Below, one piece after another: positions 34,970-44,396 of a stretch of 52,649 nt of DNA. Location of the stretch: positions 1 through 52,649 of the forward strand of contig NZ_SLWY01000024.1 of NCBI RefSeq assembly GCF_004341245.1. The letters are read 5' to 3'. The notes under the pieces are model-generated. The model saw only the letters and a list, made by a program, of their open reading frames with translations. It was not told the DNA's origin and did no database searches. The position numbers and the translations under genes are program-made. Positions within the stretch are counted from its first letter, which is position 1. Each line of letters starts with the position of its first letter. This DNA comes from Plasticicumulans lactativorans (GTDB lineage: Bacteria; Pseudomonadota; Gammaproteobacteria; Competibacterales; Competibacteraceae).

Positions 34970-35428
34970 ATGAAACCGCTGCACGCCCTGCCCGCGCTGC
35001 TCCTGCTCGCCATCACCGCCTGCGCGCCGACGCCCCCGCCGCCGGCGCGCGTCGTCGGCCAGCTTCAGGCCGTGCCGGGGCTGAACCCGTCCGGCAGCGG
35101 CAAGCCGCTGCCGCTGCGGGTGCGCATGTATGAGCTGAAGGCACCGGGCACCTTCCAGAACGCCGATTTCTTCTCGCTGTGGGACAAGGCCCAGGGCACG
35201 CTCGGTGCCGACCTGACCGGCAGCGAGGAATGGGTGGTGCAGCCGGGCAGCACGCTGACGCTCGACCGCCAGCTCGACCCGGCGACGCGCCACGTCGGCG
35301 TGATCGCCGCCTACCGCGACATCAACGGCTCGACCTGGCGCAAGCTGGTGGCGGTACCGCCGAACCAGACCACCCGGCTGAGCATCCAGCTCGGCGCCAC
35401 CGCGCTCAACGTCAGCGCCGGGCCCTGA
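34970..35428 (+). CDS. tssJ: T6SS outer-membrane lipoprotein TssJ
   Basis: 152 residues; ATG at 34970 with GGAG at 7 bases. A lipoprotein signal with lipobox ITAC (Cys18) is followed by a Pro-rich tether and the TssJ beta-sandwich: LPLRVRMYELKAPGTFQNAD, FFSLWDKAQGTLGADL, HVGVIAAYRDINGSTWRKLV. TssJ anchors the TssM periplasmic arch in the outer membrane. 87 bases after tagH and 63 before tssK. Confidence 0.95.
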   Translation: MKPLHALPALLLLAITACAPTPPPPARVVGQLQAVPGLNPSGSGKPLPLRVRMYELKAPGTFQNADFFSLWDKAQGTLGADLTGSEEWVVQPGSTLTLDRQLDPATRHVGVIAAYRDINGSTWRKLVAVPPNQTTRLSIQLGATALNVSAGP

Positions 35429-35491
35429 GATGCACCCGCCCCGCCCCCGCCCGCGGGCGGCGCGCGTACCGCCGTCATTGAAGGAGTCGGC

Positions 35492-36826
35492 ATGACCTGG
35501 AACAGCAAGGTCGTGTGGTCGGAGGGCATGTTCCTGCGGCCGCAACACTTCCAGCAGCAGGAGCGCTATCTCGACAGCCTCGTGCAGAGCCGCTGCGCGC
35601 CGCTGACCGCGTGGCCCTGGGGCTTCACCGAACTCGCGCTCGACCGCACCGCGCTCGGGCTCGGGCGGCTCGCCATCACCAGCGCGCGCGGCATCCTGCC
35701 CGACGGCACGCCGTTCGCGATCCCCGACGACGACGCCGCGCCGCCGCCGCTCGCGATCGACGACGAACTGCGCGACACCGCGATCTTCCTGGCACTGCCG
35801 CTGCGCCGCCCGGGCCTGCGCGACACCGGCCGCGACGAGGACACCGCGCACATCGCGCGCTACCGCGCCGAGGCCACCGACGTGCGCGACGACAACGCCG
35901 GGCTGGAAAGCCTCGCCCCGGTGGAGATCGGCCGGCGCAACCTGCGCCTGCTGACGGCGCGCCAGGACCTCGGCGAATACGCCTGCCTGGGCGTGGCGGT
36001 GGTGATCGAGAAGAAATCCGACCAGGCCGTGGTGCTCGACGAACGCTACATTCCGCCGATGCTGGCGAGCCTCGCGCAGCCCAACCTCGCCGCCTTCGTG
36101 CGCGAGATCGAGGGGCTGCTGCACCAGCGCGGCGAGGCGCTGGCCGGGCGCGTGGTCGCCTCCGGGCGCGGCGGCGTCGCCGAGATCGCCGACTTCCTGC
36201 TGCTGCAGGTGGTCAACCGCGCCGAGCCGCTGTTCGCGCACTTCGCGCGCCTCGGCATGCTGCACCCCGAGGCGCTGTACCGTGAACTGCTGCAGATCGC
36301 CGGCGAGCTCGCCACCTTCACCCGCCGCGAGAAGCGCCCGGCGAGCTTCCCGGCCTACCGCCACGAGGACCTGGCCGCCACCTTCGCGCCGGTGATGGCG
36401 GAGATCCGCCAGTCGCTGTCGATGGTGCTGGAACAGACGGCGATCCAGATCCCGCTGCAGGAGCGTGCCTACGGCGTGCACGTGGCGGCGCTCACCGACC
36501 GCACGCTGCTCGGCAAGGCGAGCTTCGTGCTCGCGGTGCGCGCCGACGTGCCGAGCGAGATCCTGCGCGCGCGCTTTCCGACGCAGGTCAAGATCGGCTC
36601 GGTCGAGCACATCCGCGACCTGGTCAACCGGCAGCTGCCGGGCATCGCGCTCAACCCCCTGCCGGTGGCGCCGCGCCAGATCCCGTATCACGCCGGCCTC
36701 ACCTACTTCGAGCTCGACCCGGCGAGCGAGCACTGGAAGCTGCTGGCCAACTCGGGCGGCTTCGCCTTCCATGTCGCCGGGCAGTTCCCCGGGCTCGACA
36801 TGACCTTCTGGGCGATCAGGGGATAA
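35492..36826 (+). CDS. tssK: T6SS baseplate-membrane connector TssK
   Basis: 444 residues with AAGGAG 5 bases before the ATG. WNSKVVWSEGMFLRPQHFQQ at the N-terminus is diagnostic; RYIPPMLASLAQPNLAAFVR and GLTYFELDPASEHWKLLANS follow, and the end is LDMTFWAIRG. TssK trimers link the TssEFG wedge to the TssL/TssM membrane complex. Normal length, 4 bases from tssL. Confidence 0.97.
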   Translation: MTWNSKVVWSEGMFLRPQHFQQQERYLDSLVQSRCAPLTAWPWGFTELALDRTALGLGRLAITSARGILPDGTPFAIPDDDAAPPPLAIDDELRDTAIFLALPLRRPGLRDTGRDEDTAHIARYRAEATDVRDDNAGLESLAPVEIGRRNLRLLTARQDLGEYACLGVAVVIEKKSDQAVVLDERYIPPMLASLAQPNLAAFVREIEGLLHQRGEALAGRVVASGRGGVAEIADFLLLQVVNRAEPLFAHFARLGMLHPEALYRELLQIAGELATFTRREKRPASFPAYRHEDLAATFAPVMAEIRQSLSMVLEQTAIQIPLQERAYGVHVAALTDRTLLGKASFVLAVRADVPSEILRARFPTQVKIGSVEHIRDLVNRQLPGIALNPLPVAPRQIPYHAGLTYFELDPASEHWKLLANSGGFAFHVAGQFPGLDMTFWAIRG

Positions 36827-36830
36827 GCGC

Positions 36831-38243
36831 ATGGTCGATCCGAACGATCCCTTCGCCGGTCCCGGCGGCGACGCCGGCGACCGCACCGTCGTCAAGCCAC
36901 GCCCCGGGGGCCGCGCCGGGGGCACCGGGCAGATGCCGAGCTTCAACGTGCCGGGGCCGGCGCCGGCGGCCCCGCAGCGCGCCGCCGCCGAACCCGTCGA
37001 GCTGCCCGGCGGTGGCGGCATCAACCCGCTGGAGCGCGCCGCGGCACCGCTGCTCGCGCTGGTGCACCGGCTGCGCCACAGCCTGAGCCACCCCGATCCG
37101 GTGGGGCTGCGCACGCAGATCGCCGCCGAGATCCGTGCCTTCGAGGGGCGCGCGCGCGAAGGCGGGGCGACGCCCGAGCAGGTGTTCGCGGCGCGCTACG
37201 TGCTTTGCACCCTGCTCGACGAGGTCGCGATGGCCACGCCGTGGGGCGCGACCTCGGGCTGGAGCACGCAGAGCCTGCTGGTGGCCTTCCACAACGAGGC
37301 CTGGGGCGGCGAGAAGGTCTTCCTGCTGCTCGAAAAGCTGCTGCAGGACCCGCGCAACAACCTCGACATGCTCGAGCTGATCTACGTCGCGCTCGCGCTC
37401 GGCTTCGAGGGGCGCTACCACGTGCTGCCCAACGGCCGCAGCCAGCTCGACGAACTGCGCGAACGGCTGTTCCGCACCCTCCGCACGGTGCGCGGGGACT
37501 TCGAGCGCGAGCTCGCGGTGCGCTGGCGCCCGGCGCCGGTGCAGCGCAACCCGCTGACGCAGTACGTGCCGCTGTGGGCGCTCGGCGCCTTCGCCGGCGC
37601 CGTGCTGCTGGGGCTGTTCCTGTACCTGCGCGGCGACATCAACGCCCAGGCCGAGCCGGTGTTCACCAACATCCACGCCCTCGGCGAGAACCTCGGCGCG
37701 CTGGTCACGCGGCCAGCGGCACCGCCGGCCCTCGCCGCACCGGCCGTGGCCGCCGCCACGCCGGCACCGTCCCCGCTGGCGGCGGCGACGAAACCGCTGG
37801 CGGCCGCGCCCAGGCTCGCGACCTTCCTCGCCGAGGAGATCCGCCAGGGCCTGGTGACGGTCGACGACCGCGCCGACCGCAGCGTGGTCACCATCCGCGG
37901 CGACGGGCTGTTCGCCTCGGGTTCGGCCACGGTCAAGGACAACTACCGGCCGCTGCTGTCGCGCATCGCGCAGGAGCTCAAGAAGGTGCCGGGCGACGTG
38001 CTGATCACCGGCCACACCGACAACCGCCCGATCGCCACGCTGCGCTTCCCGTCGAACTGGAAGCTGTCGCAGGAGCGCGCGCAGTCGGTGCTGCTGCAGC
38101 TGTCCGCCGAGACCGGGCAGGCCGAGCGCTTCACCGCCGAGGGGCGCGCCGATACCGAACCGGTCGCCCCCAACGACAGCAACGACAACCGCGCGAAGAA
38201 CCGCCGCGTGGAGATCACGCTGTTCGCGCCGGGCACCCGCTAG
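36831..38243 (+). CDS. tssL: T6SS inner-membrane protein TssL (DotU) with C-terminal OmpA peptidoglycan-binding domain
   Basis: 470 residues. A Pro/Gly N-terminus is followed by the cytoplasmic DotU domain (about 65-235; FAARYVLCTLLDEVAMATPW, LLVAFHNEAWGGEKVFLLLE), one membrane helix at about 245-265 (LWALGAFAGAVLLGLFLYL), an Ala-rich periplasmic linker and an OmpA-like domain (about 355-465; ITGHTDNRPIATLRFPSNW, LSQERAQSVLLQL, NRRVEITLF). The fused OmpA domain makes this a specialised TssL that binds the cell wall itself, so no separate TagL is needed. It partners TssM, which follows after 42 bases. Confidence 0.96.
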   Translation: MVDPNDPFAGPGGDAGDRTVVKPRPGGRAGGTGQMPSFNVPGPAPAAPQRAAAEPVELPGGGGINPLERAAAPLLALVHRLRHSLSHPDPVGLRTQIAAEIRAFEGRAREGGATPEQVFAARYVLCTLLDEVAMATPWGATSGWSTQSLLVAFHNEAWGGEKVFLLLEKLLQDPRNNLDMLELIYVALALGFEGRYHVLPNGRSQLDELRERLFRTLRTVRGDFERELAVRWRPAPVQRNPLTQYVPLWALGAFAGAVLLGLFLYLRGDINAQAEPVFTNIHALGENLGALVTRPAAPPALAAPAVAAATPAPSPLAAATKPLAAAPRLATFLAEEIRQGLVTVDDRADRSVVTIRGDGLFASGSATVKDNYRPLLSRIAQELKKVPGDVLITGHTDNRPIATLRFPSNWKLSQERAQSVLLQLSAETGQAERFTAEGRADTEPVAPNDSNDNRAKNRRVEITLFAPGTR

Positions 38244-38285
38244 GGCCGGGCGCCCGCCCACCACCGGCGCCATACGAGACGACCG

Positions 38286-41200
38286 ATGAAGGACTTCCTG
38301 AAAGGCTGGCTGATTCCGCTGATCGCGCTCGCCGCACTCGCCGCGCTGATCTGGTTCGTCGGGCCGCTGCTCGCCATCGGCGACGTCGAGCCGCTCGACC
38401 CCGAGATCAACCGCATCGGGCTGATCGGCCTCAGCGTGCTGATCTGGCTGGGCTTCAAGCTGCGCGCGCTGCTGAAGACCCGCCGCGACGAGAAGAAGAT
38501 GCTCGACGGCCTGGTGGCCGCCCCCCCCGACGCCACTGCGCAGGAATCCGCCGAGGAGATCGCGGCGCTGCGGAAGCGCCTGGAGGAAGCCCTCGGCGTG
38601 CTGCGCAAGGCCCGCCTCGGCGGCAAGGCCGGGCGCCAGTCGGTGTACCAGCTGCCCTGGTACATCCTGATCGGCCCGCCGGGCTCGGGCAAGACCACCG
38701 CGCTGGTCAACTCGGGGCTCAACTTCCCGCTCGCCAACCAGTTCGGCAAGGACGCGATCCGCGGCATCGGCGGCACCCGCAACTGCGACTGGTGGTTCAC
38801 CGACGAGGCCGTGTTGCTCGACACCGCCGGCCGCTACACCACGCAGGACAGCCACGCCGCGGTCGACAAGGCGGCGTGGGAAGGCTTCCTCGACCTGCTC
38901 AAGACCCACCGCCGGCGCCGCCCGATCAACGGCGCCCTGGTCGCGATCAGCATCGCCGACCTGATGCAGACCTCCGAGGCCGAGCGCAGCGCGCACGCCC
39001 GCGCCATCCGCGCCCGCGTGCAGGAACTGCACGAGCGCCTGGGCATCCGCTTCCCGATCTACGTGCTGCTGACCAAGGCCGACCTGATCGCCGGCTTCAC
39101 CGAGTTCTTCGACGACCTCGGCCGCGAGGACCGCGAGCAGGTCTGGGGCGCAACCTTCCCGGTCGACGAGCCGGGCGCCGCCGAGGCGCCGGTGGCACGG
39201 CTGCGCGCCGAGCTCGACGCGCTCGAGGCACGCCTGTCGGCGCGCGTGGTGGAGCGCCTGCAGGCCGAGCGCGACCCCGCCCGGCGCGCGCTGATCTACG
39301 GCTTCCCGAAGCAGTTCAGCGGCTTCCGCGACGTCGCCGGACGCTTCATCGAGGAGGTGTTCCGCCCCAGCGCCTACGAGGAGCGCGCGCTGCTGCGCGG
39401 CGTGTACTTCACCAGCGGCACCCAGGAAGGCACGCCGATCGACCGCCTGATGGCCTCGATGGCGGCCACCTTCAACCTCGGCCGCGCGCAGTTGAGCGCG
39501 TTCTCGGGCACCGGGCGCAGCTACTTCCTGACCCGGCTGTTCCGCGAGGTGGTGTTCACCGAGCAGGGCCTGGCCGGCACCAACCTCAAGCTCGAACGCC
39601 GCCGCGCCTGGCTGCAGCGCGGCGCCTGGGCCACGGTGCTGGCGCTGACGCTGGGCGCCGCGGCGCTGTGGTGGACGAGCTACAGCGGCAACCACGAACT
39701 GATCGCGCAGGTCGACGGCAAGGTGCAGAACGCCCGCGAGATGATCGGCAAGATCACCCCCGAGCAGCGCGACGTGCTGGCGGTGCTGCCGCTGCTCGAC
39801 GCCGTGCGCGGCCTGCCCGGCGGCTACGGCGACCGGGACGGCGCCTCGTCGTGGCGGCTCGGCTTCGGGCTCTACCAGGGCGACATGCTCGGCAGCGAGG
39901 CGACCAGCGTCTACCGCAAGCTGCTGCGCGGGGTGCTGCTGCCGCGGCTGATCCTGCGCATCGAGGCGCAGCTGCGCCAGCCGGGGGCGAACCCCGACTT
40001 CCTCTACGAGGGGCTGAAGAGCTACCTGATGCTGGAGGACCCCGATCACTACGACGCCGGCACCATCAAGGCCTGGATCGTCTTCGACTGGGACGCCAGC
40101 CTGCCGCGCGACGTCACCCAGGAGCAGCGCGCGGCGCTGCGCGCGCACCTCGACGCGCTGTTCGAGAAGCGCCCGCTGCCGCTGCCGCTCGCGCTCGACC
40201 AGAACCTGATCGCCCAGGTGCGCGCCACGCTGAACCGCATGCCGATGGCCGCGCGGGTGTACGCGCGCCTGAAGCGCAGCGCGCAGAACGACAAGCTGCC
40301 GGAGTTCCGCCTGTCCGAGGCCGCCGGGCGCGACGCCGCGCTGGTGTTCTCGCGGCGCAGCGGCAAGGCGCTCAACGAGGCCGGCATCCCGGGGCTGTAC
40401 ACCTACCGCGGCTACCGCGAGAGCTTCGTGCGCAGCGGCACCGAGGCGGTCGCGCAGTTCGCCGCCGAGAGCTGGATCCTCGGCGAGCAGGGGCGCATCA
40501 CCCCGGCCGACATCCCGCAGCTCGGCACCGACGTCAAGGCGCTGTACCTCAAGGACTACCAGCGCGCCTGGGAGGACCTGCTCAACGACCTGACGATCGC
40601 CCCCTTCCCCAACCTCGCCCAGGCGGTCGACGTGCTGCGCGTGCTCTCCGGCCCCGGCTCGCCGCTCAAGCGCCTGCTCGAAGCGGTGGCGAAGGAAACC
40701 GACCTGACCCGCGAGGAGGGTCCGCTCGCCGGCGCCACCAAGCAGGCCGAGGGCACCGTCGACAAGCTCAAGGCGCAGCTCGGCGCGCTGATCGGCCAGG
40801 CGCCCGAGGCCGCGCCGGCCGCCGCCGCACCGGCCATCGACCCGGTCACCGCGCGCTTCGCCGAGCTCGCGGCGCTCGCCCGCAAGGAGGGCGAGGCCGG
40901 GCCGCCGCCGATCGACCGCACGCTCGCCGGCCTCAACGACCTCTACGAGAAGCTCAACACCCTCGCCACCACCAGCGGCGAAGCGCTGGTGAAGACCGCC
41001 GCGGCGCAGGCGGTGCAGTCGGCCAGCAAGCTCAAGCTCGACGCCGAGCGCCAGCCGGTGCCGGTCAAAGGCATGCTGCAGACGGTCGCCGACAGCGCCA
41101 ACCAGATCACCATGGGCAGCGCGCGCGGGCAGCTCAACGCGCTGTGGCGCGCCGAGGTGTTCGACTTCTACAGCCAGAGCCTGGCCGGGCGCTACCCGCT

Positions 41201-41828
41201 CGCCCGCGGCAGCGCGCGCGATGCCGGGCTGGAGGACTTCGCGCAGTTCTTCGCCCCCGACGGGCGCATCGACCGCTTCTTCCGCAACTACCTGGCGAGC
41301 TACGTCGACACCTCCACCAAGCCGTGGAGCTGGCAGCCGAACGCGCCCGAGAAGCTCGGCATCGGCGCCGGCGTGCTGGTGCAGTTCCAGCGCGCGGCGG
41401 CGATCCGCGACGCCTTCTTCCGCGCCGGCAGCACCGCGCCGAGCGTGAAGTTCGAGCTGAAACCGGTGGCGATGGACCCCGAGCTGCAGCAGTTCCTGCT
41501 CGACTTCGACGGCCAGCAGGTGAGCTACGCGCACGGCCCGGTGCGCGCCACCGCGATGCAGTGGCCGAGCCCCGGCGGCTCGGGCACGGTGCAGGTGACG
41601 ATCAACCCGCCCGGCAACAGCGGGCGCTCGGGGATCTCCGCCGACGGCCCTTGGGGGCTGTTCCGCCTGCTCGACCAGCAGAGCGTGTCGGCGCAGGGCC
41701 CCGACCGCTTCGCGGTGACCTTCAACGTCGACGGCCGCCGCGCCAACTTCGAGCTGCGCGCGGCGAGCGCCTTCAACCCGTTCCGCCTGCCCGAGCTGAG
41801 CGCCTTCGCCTGCCCGGAGCGACTCTGA
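38286..41828 (+). CDS. tssM: T6SS inner-membrane protein TssM (IcmF)
   Basis: 1180 residues. Two N-terminal membrane helices (about 8-30 and 44-60) are followed by a cytoplasmic GTPase-like domain with Walker A GPPGSGKTT at about 130-138 and DTAGRYTTQ. A third helix lies at about 446-464 (WATVLALTLGAAALWW), and then a long periplasmic region ends in the TssJ-binding domain (GRSGISADGPWGLFRLLDQQ). TssM spans the envelope and joins TssL to TssJ. The Walker motif is intact, so ATP/GTP use is possible. The stop overlaps the tagF start (TGATG). Confidence 0.97.
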   Translation: MKDFLKGWLIPLIALAALAALIWFVGPLLAIGDVEPLDPEINRIGLIGLSVLIWLGFKLRALLKTRRDEKKMLDGLVAAPPDATAQESAEEIAALRKRLEEALGVLRKARLGGKAGRQSVYQLPWYILIGPPGSGKTTALVNSGLNFPLANQFGKDAIRGIGGTRNCDWWFTDEAVLLDTAGRYTTQDSHAAVDKAAWEGFLDLLKTHRRRRPINGALVAISIADLMQTSEAERSAHARAIRARVQELHERLGIRFPIYVLLTKADLIAGFTEFFDDLGREDREQVWGATFPVDEPGAAEAPVARLRAELDALEARLSARVVERLQAERDPARRALIYGFPKQFSGFRDVAGRFIEEVFRPSAYEERALLRGVYFTSGTQEGTPIDRLMASMAATFNLGRAQLSAFSGTGRSYFLTRLFREVVFTEQGLAGTNLKLERRRAWLQRGAWATVLALTLGAAALWWTSYSGNHELIAQVDGKVQNAREMIGKITPEQRDVLAVLPLLDAVRGLPGGYGDRDGASSWRLGFGLYQGDMLGSEATSVYRKLLRGVLLPRLILRIEAQLRQPGANPDFLYEGLKSYLMLEDPDHYDAGTIKAWIVFDWDASLPRDVTQEQRAALRAHLDALFEKRPLPLPLALDQNLIAQVRATLNRMPMAARVYARLKRSAQNDKLPEFRLSEAAGRDAALVFSRRSGKALNEAGIPGLYTYRGYRESFVRSGTEAVAQFAAESWILGEQGRITPADIPQLGTDVKALYLKDYQRAWEDLLNDLTIAPFPNLAQAVDVLRVLSGPGSPLKRLLEAVAKETDLTREEGPLAGATKQAEGTVDKLKAQLGALIGQAPEAAPAAAAPAIDPVTARFAELAALARKEGEAGPPPIDRTLAGLNDLYEKLNTLATTSGEALVKTAAAQAVQSASKLKLDAERQPVPVKGMLQTVADSANQITMGSARGQLNALWRAEVFDFYSQSLAGRYPLARGSARDAGLEDFAQFFAPDGRIDRFFRNYLASYVDTSTKPWSWQPNAPEKLGIGAGVLVQFQRAAAIRDAFFRAGSTAPSVKFELKPVAMDPELQQFLLDFDGQQVSYAHGPVRATAMQWPSPGGSGTVQVTINPPGNSGRSGISADGPWGLFRLLDQQSVSAQGPDRFAVTFNVDGRRANFELRAASAFNPFRLPELSAFACPERL

Positions 41829-42520
41829 TGGGCGCCTGCGGGTTCTACGGCAAGGTCGTGAGCCGCGGTGACTTCGTCACCCGGCGCCTGCCGCGCAGCT
41901 TCGTCGAGCCGTGGGACGCCTGGCTGCAGACGGGGCTCGCGGCGAGCCGCGGCGCACTCGGCAACGACTGGCTGGACCGCTACCTGACCAGCCCGATCTG
42001 GCGCTTCGCACTCGGCCCCGGCTGCTGCGGCCCCGACGCCGTCGCCGGCGTGATGCTGCCGAGCGTCGACCGCGTCGGGCGTTACTTCCCGTTCACCCTC
42101 GCCGCCGTGCTCGACGCCGACACCGCGCTCGCCGCGCTGGCCCGCGACGCCGCGCCGTGGTTCGCGCACGCCGAAGCGCTGGCGCTGCACGCGCTCGAGG
42201 ACAGCCTCGACCTCGAAGCCTACGACACCGGCGTCGCCGCGCTGCCGGCACCGCACGTCACGCAGACCCTGCGCCTGCGCGAGGCCCCGGCGGTGCGCGC
42301 CCTGAGCGACGTCGACGAGGCCGGCGCGGTCGCCGCCACGCTCGCCCGCGAGGCGCTTCCCCCCGACTGGCACGGTGCGGCGCTGTGGTGGACGCAAGGC
42401 TCGCAGCACGTGGCGCCCTGTCTGCTGCTAGGCTCCGAGCTACCTCCGGCGAGCGGCTTCCATGCGCTGCTCGACGGCTCCTGGGCCGACGCCGGCTTCG
42501 GCGGCGGCCCGACGGCGTGA
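41828..42520 (+). CDS. tagF: T6SS regulator TagF
   Basis: 230 residues; the ATG overlaps the tssM stop by one base, so translation is coupled. GACGFYGKVVSRGDFVTRRL and FVEPWDAWLQTGLAASRG, then LPSVDRVGRYFPFTLAAVL are the TagF N-terminal signature. TagF represses T6SS firing after translation, in parallel to the kinase/phosphatase switch, in some systems by sequestering Fha. In some bacteria TagF is fused to PppA; here they are separate but adjacent (26 bases). Confidence 0.94.
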   Translation: MGACGFYGKVVSRGDFVTRRLPRSFVEPWDAWLQTGLAASRGALGNDWLDRYLTSPIWRFALGPGCCGPDAVAGVMLPSVDRVGRYFPFTLAAVLDADTALAALARDAAPWFAHAEALALHALEDSLDLEAYDTGVAALPAPHVTQTLRLREAPAVRALSDVDEAGAVAATLAREALPPDWHGAALWWTQGSQHVAPCLLLGSELPPASGFHALLDGSWADAGFGGGPTA

Positions 42521-42546
42521 CCTCAGCGCGGCGCGAGACCCCCGGC

Positions 42547-43314
42547 ATGCACGACAACCACCGAATCCGCTTCGTTTCCAGCGCCACCACCCACGTCGGC
42601 ATGGTGCGCAAGGTTAACGAGGACGCGGTGCTGGAGCTCCCCGACCACGGCATGTGGGCGGTGGCCGACGGCATGGGCGGCCACGCCGCCGGCGACTTCG
42701 CGTCGCAGACCATCATGCAGACGCTGACGCGCATCCCGCCGCCACGCGCGATCGGCACCTATGCCCGCGCGGTGCAGGCCGCGCTCGGGCACGTCAACAC
42801 GCTGCTGCGCGCCGAGGCGGCGCGGCGCGGCAAGGACACCATCGGCGCCACCGTCGTCGTGCTGCTCGCCGCCGGCGACGGGCTCGCCTGCGTGTGGGCC
42901 GGGGACAGCCGCCTGTACCGCCTGCGCCGCCACCGGCTGGAGCTGCTGACGCGCGACCACAGCTACGTGCAGGAGCTGTTCGAGGCCGGCGCGATCACCG
43001 CCGAGGAGTCGCTGAACCACCCGATGGGCAACGTCGTGACCCGCGCGGTGGGCGCCCACGAGACCATCGAGCTCGAAGCCCGCCCGGTGCTGGTCGAGGG
43101 GGGCGACATGCTGCTGCTGTGCAGCGACGGCCTCAACAAGACCGTGCGCGACGAGGAGATCGCACAGATCCTCGGCAGCGGCGAGCCGCGCGACGCCGCC
43201 CGCCAGCTGGTGCACCGCGCGCTGCTGCGCGGGGCCCCCGACAACGTCAGCGTGGTGGTGATCCGGGCCGAGTCCGAGGCCGAGACCACCACCCGCCCGA
43301 CCTTCTGGCAGTGA
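42547..43314 (+). CDS. pppA: PP2C-family Ser/Thr phosphatase PppA of the T6SS
   Basis: 255 residues. All metal-binding motifs of PP2C are present: NEDAVLE (residues about 22-28), VADGMGGHAAGD, WAGDSRLYRLR, LLCSDGLNKTV and GAPDNVSVVVI. PppA reverses PpkA phosphorylation of the FHA protein and so turns T6SS assembly off; kinase and FHA genes are both in this locus. An in-frame GTG at 42517 overlapping the tagF stop would add ten residues; homology starts shortly after the ATG at 42547, which I chose. Confidence 0.95.
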   Translation: MHDNHRIRFVSSATTHVGMVRKVNEDAVLELPDHGMWAVADGMGGHAAGDFASQTIMQTLTRIPPPRAIGTYARAVQAALGHVNTLLRAEAARRGKDTIGATVVVLLAAGDGLACVWAGDSRLYRLRRHRLELLTRDHSYVQELFEAGAITAEESLNHPMGNVVTRAVGAHETIELEARPVLVEGGDMLLLCSDGLNKTVRDEEIAQILGSGEPRDAARQLVHRALLRGAPDNVSVVVIRAESEAETTTRPTFWQ

Positions 43315-43360
43315 CGCCCGCCGCGGCCGCCATCCCGCCGCCACCCCGTGGAGGCCCCCG

Positions 43361-44293
43361 ATGAGCCCGACCTCCGTACGCCGCCGCGACCTCGTGCTCG
43401 GCGCGCTCGTCGCCGATGCCGCCGCGCTCGGCCTGCACTGGCTCTACGACCCGGCGGCGCTCGCCGCGCGCGCGCCCGCCGACGCCGAGTGTGCCTTCCT
43501 GGCTCCGGCCCCCTACCCCGCCGGCAGCGGCGCCTTCGCGCACGCGGGCAAGCGGCCCGGCGATCCCAGCCCCTACGGCGTGCACCTGCGCGTGCTGCTG
43601 GAGGCGCTGTGCGCCGCCGACGGCGCGCTCGACCTCGCCGACTACCAGGCGCGCTTCCGCGCCGCGTTCGGCTACGGCGGGCGCTTCTGCGGCTACATCG
43701 ACAAGCCCACGCGCGGCACGCTGGCGAATCTCGACGCCGGCCGCACCACGCCGAGCGGCGTCGACGATGACCAGGTCTGCGTGCTCGCCAAGCTCCCGGC
43801 GCTGCTCGCCGCGGACCTGCGCGAGGCCGCGACGCTCGACGCCGCGGTGCGCGTCACCCACACCGCCGACGTGGCCCTGGCCTGGTGCCGCTTCAGCGCC
43901 GGGCTGCTCGCCGCGCTGGTCGACGGCGCCACGCTCGCCGACGCGCTGGCCGCGGCCCTGGCGCAGGCGCCGGCAGCACTCGCCACCGCCGCCCGGCAGG
44001 GGCTGGAGTGCACGGCCGCCGACCCCGCCGCGGCGCTCGGCCGCGCCTGCCCGCTGGCGCAGGCGATGCCGCTCGCCCTGCACCTGCTCGCGCACGCGCC
44101 GGACTTTGCCGGGGGCGTGCGCGCCAACATCCGCGCCGGCGGCGACTCCTGCGGCCGCGCGCTGCTGCTCGGGCCCGCGCTCGCCGCGCTGCACGGCGTC
44201 GGCACACCGCGCGGCATACCGCTCGCCTGGCTCGCTCGGCTCGTCGACGCCCCGGCGCTGATCGCCCTCGCCGAGACGCTCGCCGCGCGCTGA
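43361..44293 (+). CDS. ADP-ribosylglycohydrolase family protein
   Basis: 310 residues; GTGGAGG lies 6 bases before the ATG. The N-terminal motif LVLGALVADAAALGLHWLYD (Asp19, Asp30), the central SGVDDDQ (Asp135-137) and the C-terminal GGDSCGRALLLGPALAALHG (Asp262) fit the two-magnesium site of the ARH/DraG fold, in the branch with an HWxYD motif. These enzymes remove ADP-ribose from proteins or nucleic acids. It begins 46 bases after pppA in the same direction, so it may belong to the T6SS transcript. Known T6SS cases use an ARH as immunity against ADP-ribosylating effectors, but no ADP-ribosyltransferase is recognisable here. Confidence 0.86.
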   Translation: MSPTSVRRRDLVLGALVADAAALGLHWLYDPAALAARAPADAECAFLAPAPYPAGSGAFAHAGKRPGDPSPYGVHLRVLLEALCAADGALDLADYQARFRAAFGYGGRFCGYIDKPTRGTLANLDAGRTTPSGVDDDQVCVLAKLPALLAADLREAATLDAAVRVTHTADVALAWCRFSAGLLAALVDGATLADALAAALAQAPAALATAARQGLECTAADPAAALGRACPLAQAMPLALHLLAHAPDFAGGVRANIRAGGDSCGRALLLGPALAALHGVGTPRGIPLAWLARLVDAPALIALAETLAAR

Positions 44294-44396
44294 GGCGCGC
44301 GTCGCGGCAAGCGGGCTTGCCGGCGCCCGCGCAGGCCCGCTGACGTCCGCGCGCGCGACTGCCACACTGGAGCCCGGTCAGCCCCGGACAGCCCGC

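Noticed and set aside
36816-41534. Very long open frame antisense to tssL/tssM (about 1570 codons)
   Set aside because: Product is His/Arg/Gly/Ala-rich with no domain, and the opposite strand codes well-known T6SS proteins; long shadow frames are normal in very GC-rich DNA.
42517-42546. GTG start for pppA overlapping the tagF stop
   Set aside because: Possible coupling, but the ATG at 42547 fits family length and homology; kept only as an alternative.
44310-44341. Inverted repeat agcgggc/gcccgct after the ADP-ribosylglycohydrolase gene as terminator
   Set aside because: Only 7 bp with an 18-base loop and no T run.
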